NCBI GenBank assembly: GCA_910589095.1
Contig: CAJUSN010000039.1
Location: forward strand, 1 to 16,824
Direction: 5' to 3'
Source of the DNA: an uncultured Muribaculaceae bacterium
GTDB taxonomy: Bacteria > Bacteroidota > Bacteroidia > Bacteroidales > Muribaculaceae
Length of the DNA stretch: 16,824 bases
Shown here in pieces: positions 16,588-16,824 of this stretch (position 1 is its first letter; each line of letters opens with the position of its first letter). The position numbers and the translations under genes were made by a program. The notes beneath the pieces were generated by a model. That model ran no database searches. It had not been told where the DNA came from and saw only the letters and a list, made by a program, of their open reading frames with translations.

Positions 16588-16631
16588 AGCATGAAACTCT
16601 GCGTGAGCGAGGTGGGAATCAGTCAATGGTT

Positions 16632-16731
16632 TGTTCTCAAAAATGCGGAAAAACTATCAATGTGAAACTGAAAAATCAATAAACCGGCCGCGATTGAGAA
16701 CACTCATAAACTCCTCGACATGGAGTATGAG
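16632..16731. repeat. Nested inverted repeats upstream of the right-edge gene
   Basis: The exact 9-bp pair tgttctcaa (16632-16640) and ttgagaaca (16694-16702) is separated by 53 bp. Directly after it comes a hairpin with arms ctcat-aa-actcc (16703-16714) and ggagt-atgag (16722-16731), ten pairs with a 2-nt bulge. Between terminator and the next ATG there is no other gene I can support. It may be a structured leader or operator; function is unknown. Confidence 0.4.
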
Positions 16732-16758
16732 ATGTAGAAGTTTTGCTAATTTTACTTT

Positions 16759-16824
16759 ATGAATGCAGTCGATTTAGGTTTAAGTGTCTTGTGGGCAGAT
16801 ATGAACATCGGAGCATTACAATGC
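16759..16824 (+). CDS. Start of a Bacteroidetes VDLGLSV-motif protein, cut by right window edge
   Basis: The ATG at 16759 opens 22 codons to the window end: MNAVDLGLSVLWADMNIGAL and on. An in-frame TAA at 16747-16749 means translation cannot start further upstream. The pattern VDLGLSV-x-WA-x2-N-x-GA is a frequent segment of Bacteroidetes proteins of unknown function, often repeated and often beside zinc-ribbon or exported domains. No signal peptide precedes it. Because only 22 residues are visible, size and role cannot be given. Confidence 0.6.
   Translation, partial: MNAVDLGLSVLWADMNIGALQC

Noticed and set aside
1..16824. CRISPR array, tRNA genes, intact insertion sequence, prophage genes.
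   Set aside because: No regularly spaced repeats, cloverleaf sequences, transposase or phage structural reading frames were seen on either strand.

Overview
The window looks like a gut-type Bacteroidales chromosome, most plausibly a Muribaculaceae-like or Bacteroidaceae-like member. Four things point there. There is a SusC-type outer-membrane receptor next to a hybrid two-component regulator (HTCS). Promoters follow the Bacteroidetes pattern (TTTG, about 19-21 bp, TAnnTTTG). The 63-residue ribosomal protein S21 has the Bacteroidetes form. The right-edge fragment carries the VDLGLSV-W motif common in this phylum. The genus is not resolvable from the sequence alone. No tRNA, rRNA, CRISPR array, intact insertion sequence or prophage gene was seen.

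Region 1 (1-6870) is the edge of a polysaccharide-utilisation locus read leftwards: a SusC-like TonB-dependent transporter cut by the left window edge, and upstream of it a 1310-residue HTCS with sensor propeller, histidine kinase, receiver and AraC-type DNA-binding domain in one chain. The same 18-19 bp motif (catttcggacaaa followed by tagcc or atagcc) lies upstream of both genes. It sits 27 and 37 bp from the respective -7 elements, a difference of about one helical turn, and neither promoter has a convincing -33 element. I read this as a candidate HTCS operator that activates susC and autoregulates the regulator. It is the most interesting signal in the window.

Region 2 (6803-12414) is core metabolism and RNA modification. 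A leftward succinyl-CoA:acetate CoA-transferase-type gene ends in a strong terminator. It diverges from rightward miaB across an 18-bp palindrome in which a -7 box for each direction is face to face. Downstream of miaB, a textbook promoter drives pfkA (ATP-type phosphofructokinase), whose stop codon overlaps the start of an RsmF-like rRNA m5C methyltransferase (TGATG).

Region 3 (12421-14141) reads leftwards. It holds rpsU, with a perfect promoter, and an AT-rich exported protein with MORN-like repeats of unknown function, which converges on the methyltransferase with a 6-bp gap. A large stem-loop lies between the two leftward genes.

Region 4 (14142-16824) holds a perfect 12-bp inverted repeat and a monocistronic exported DUF4838/discoidin-domain protein, probably a carbohydrate-active enzyme. 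A symmetric A/T-flanked terminator follows, then a structured intergenic stretch and the first 22 codons of a gene cut by the right edge. The SusC/HTCS pair and the DUF4838 protein fit glycan foraging. The CoA-transferase and phosphofructokinase fit succinate/acetate-forming fermentation of the released sugars.
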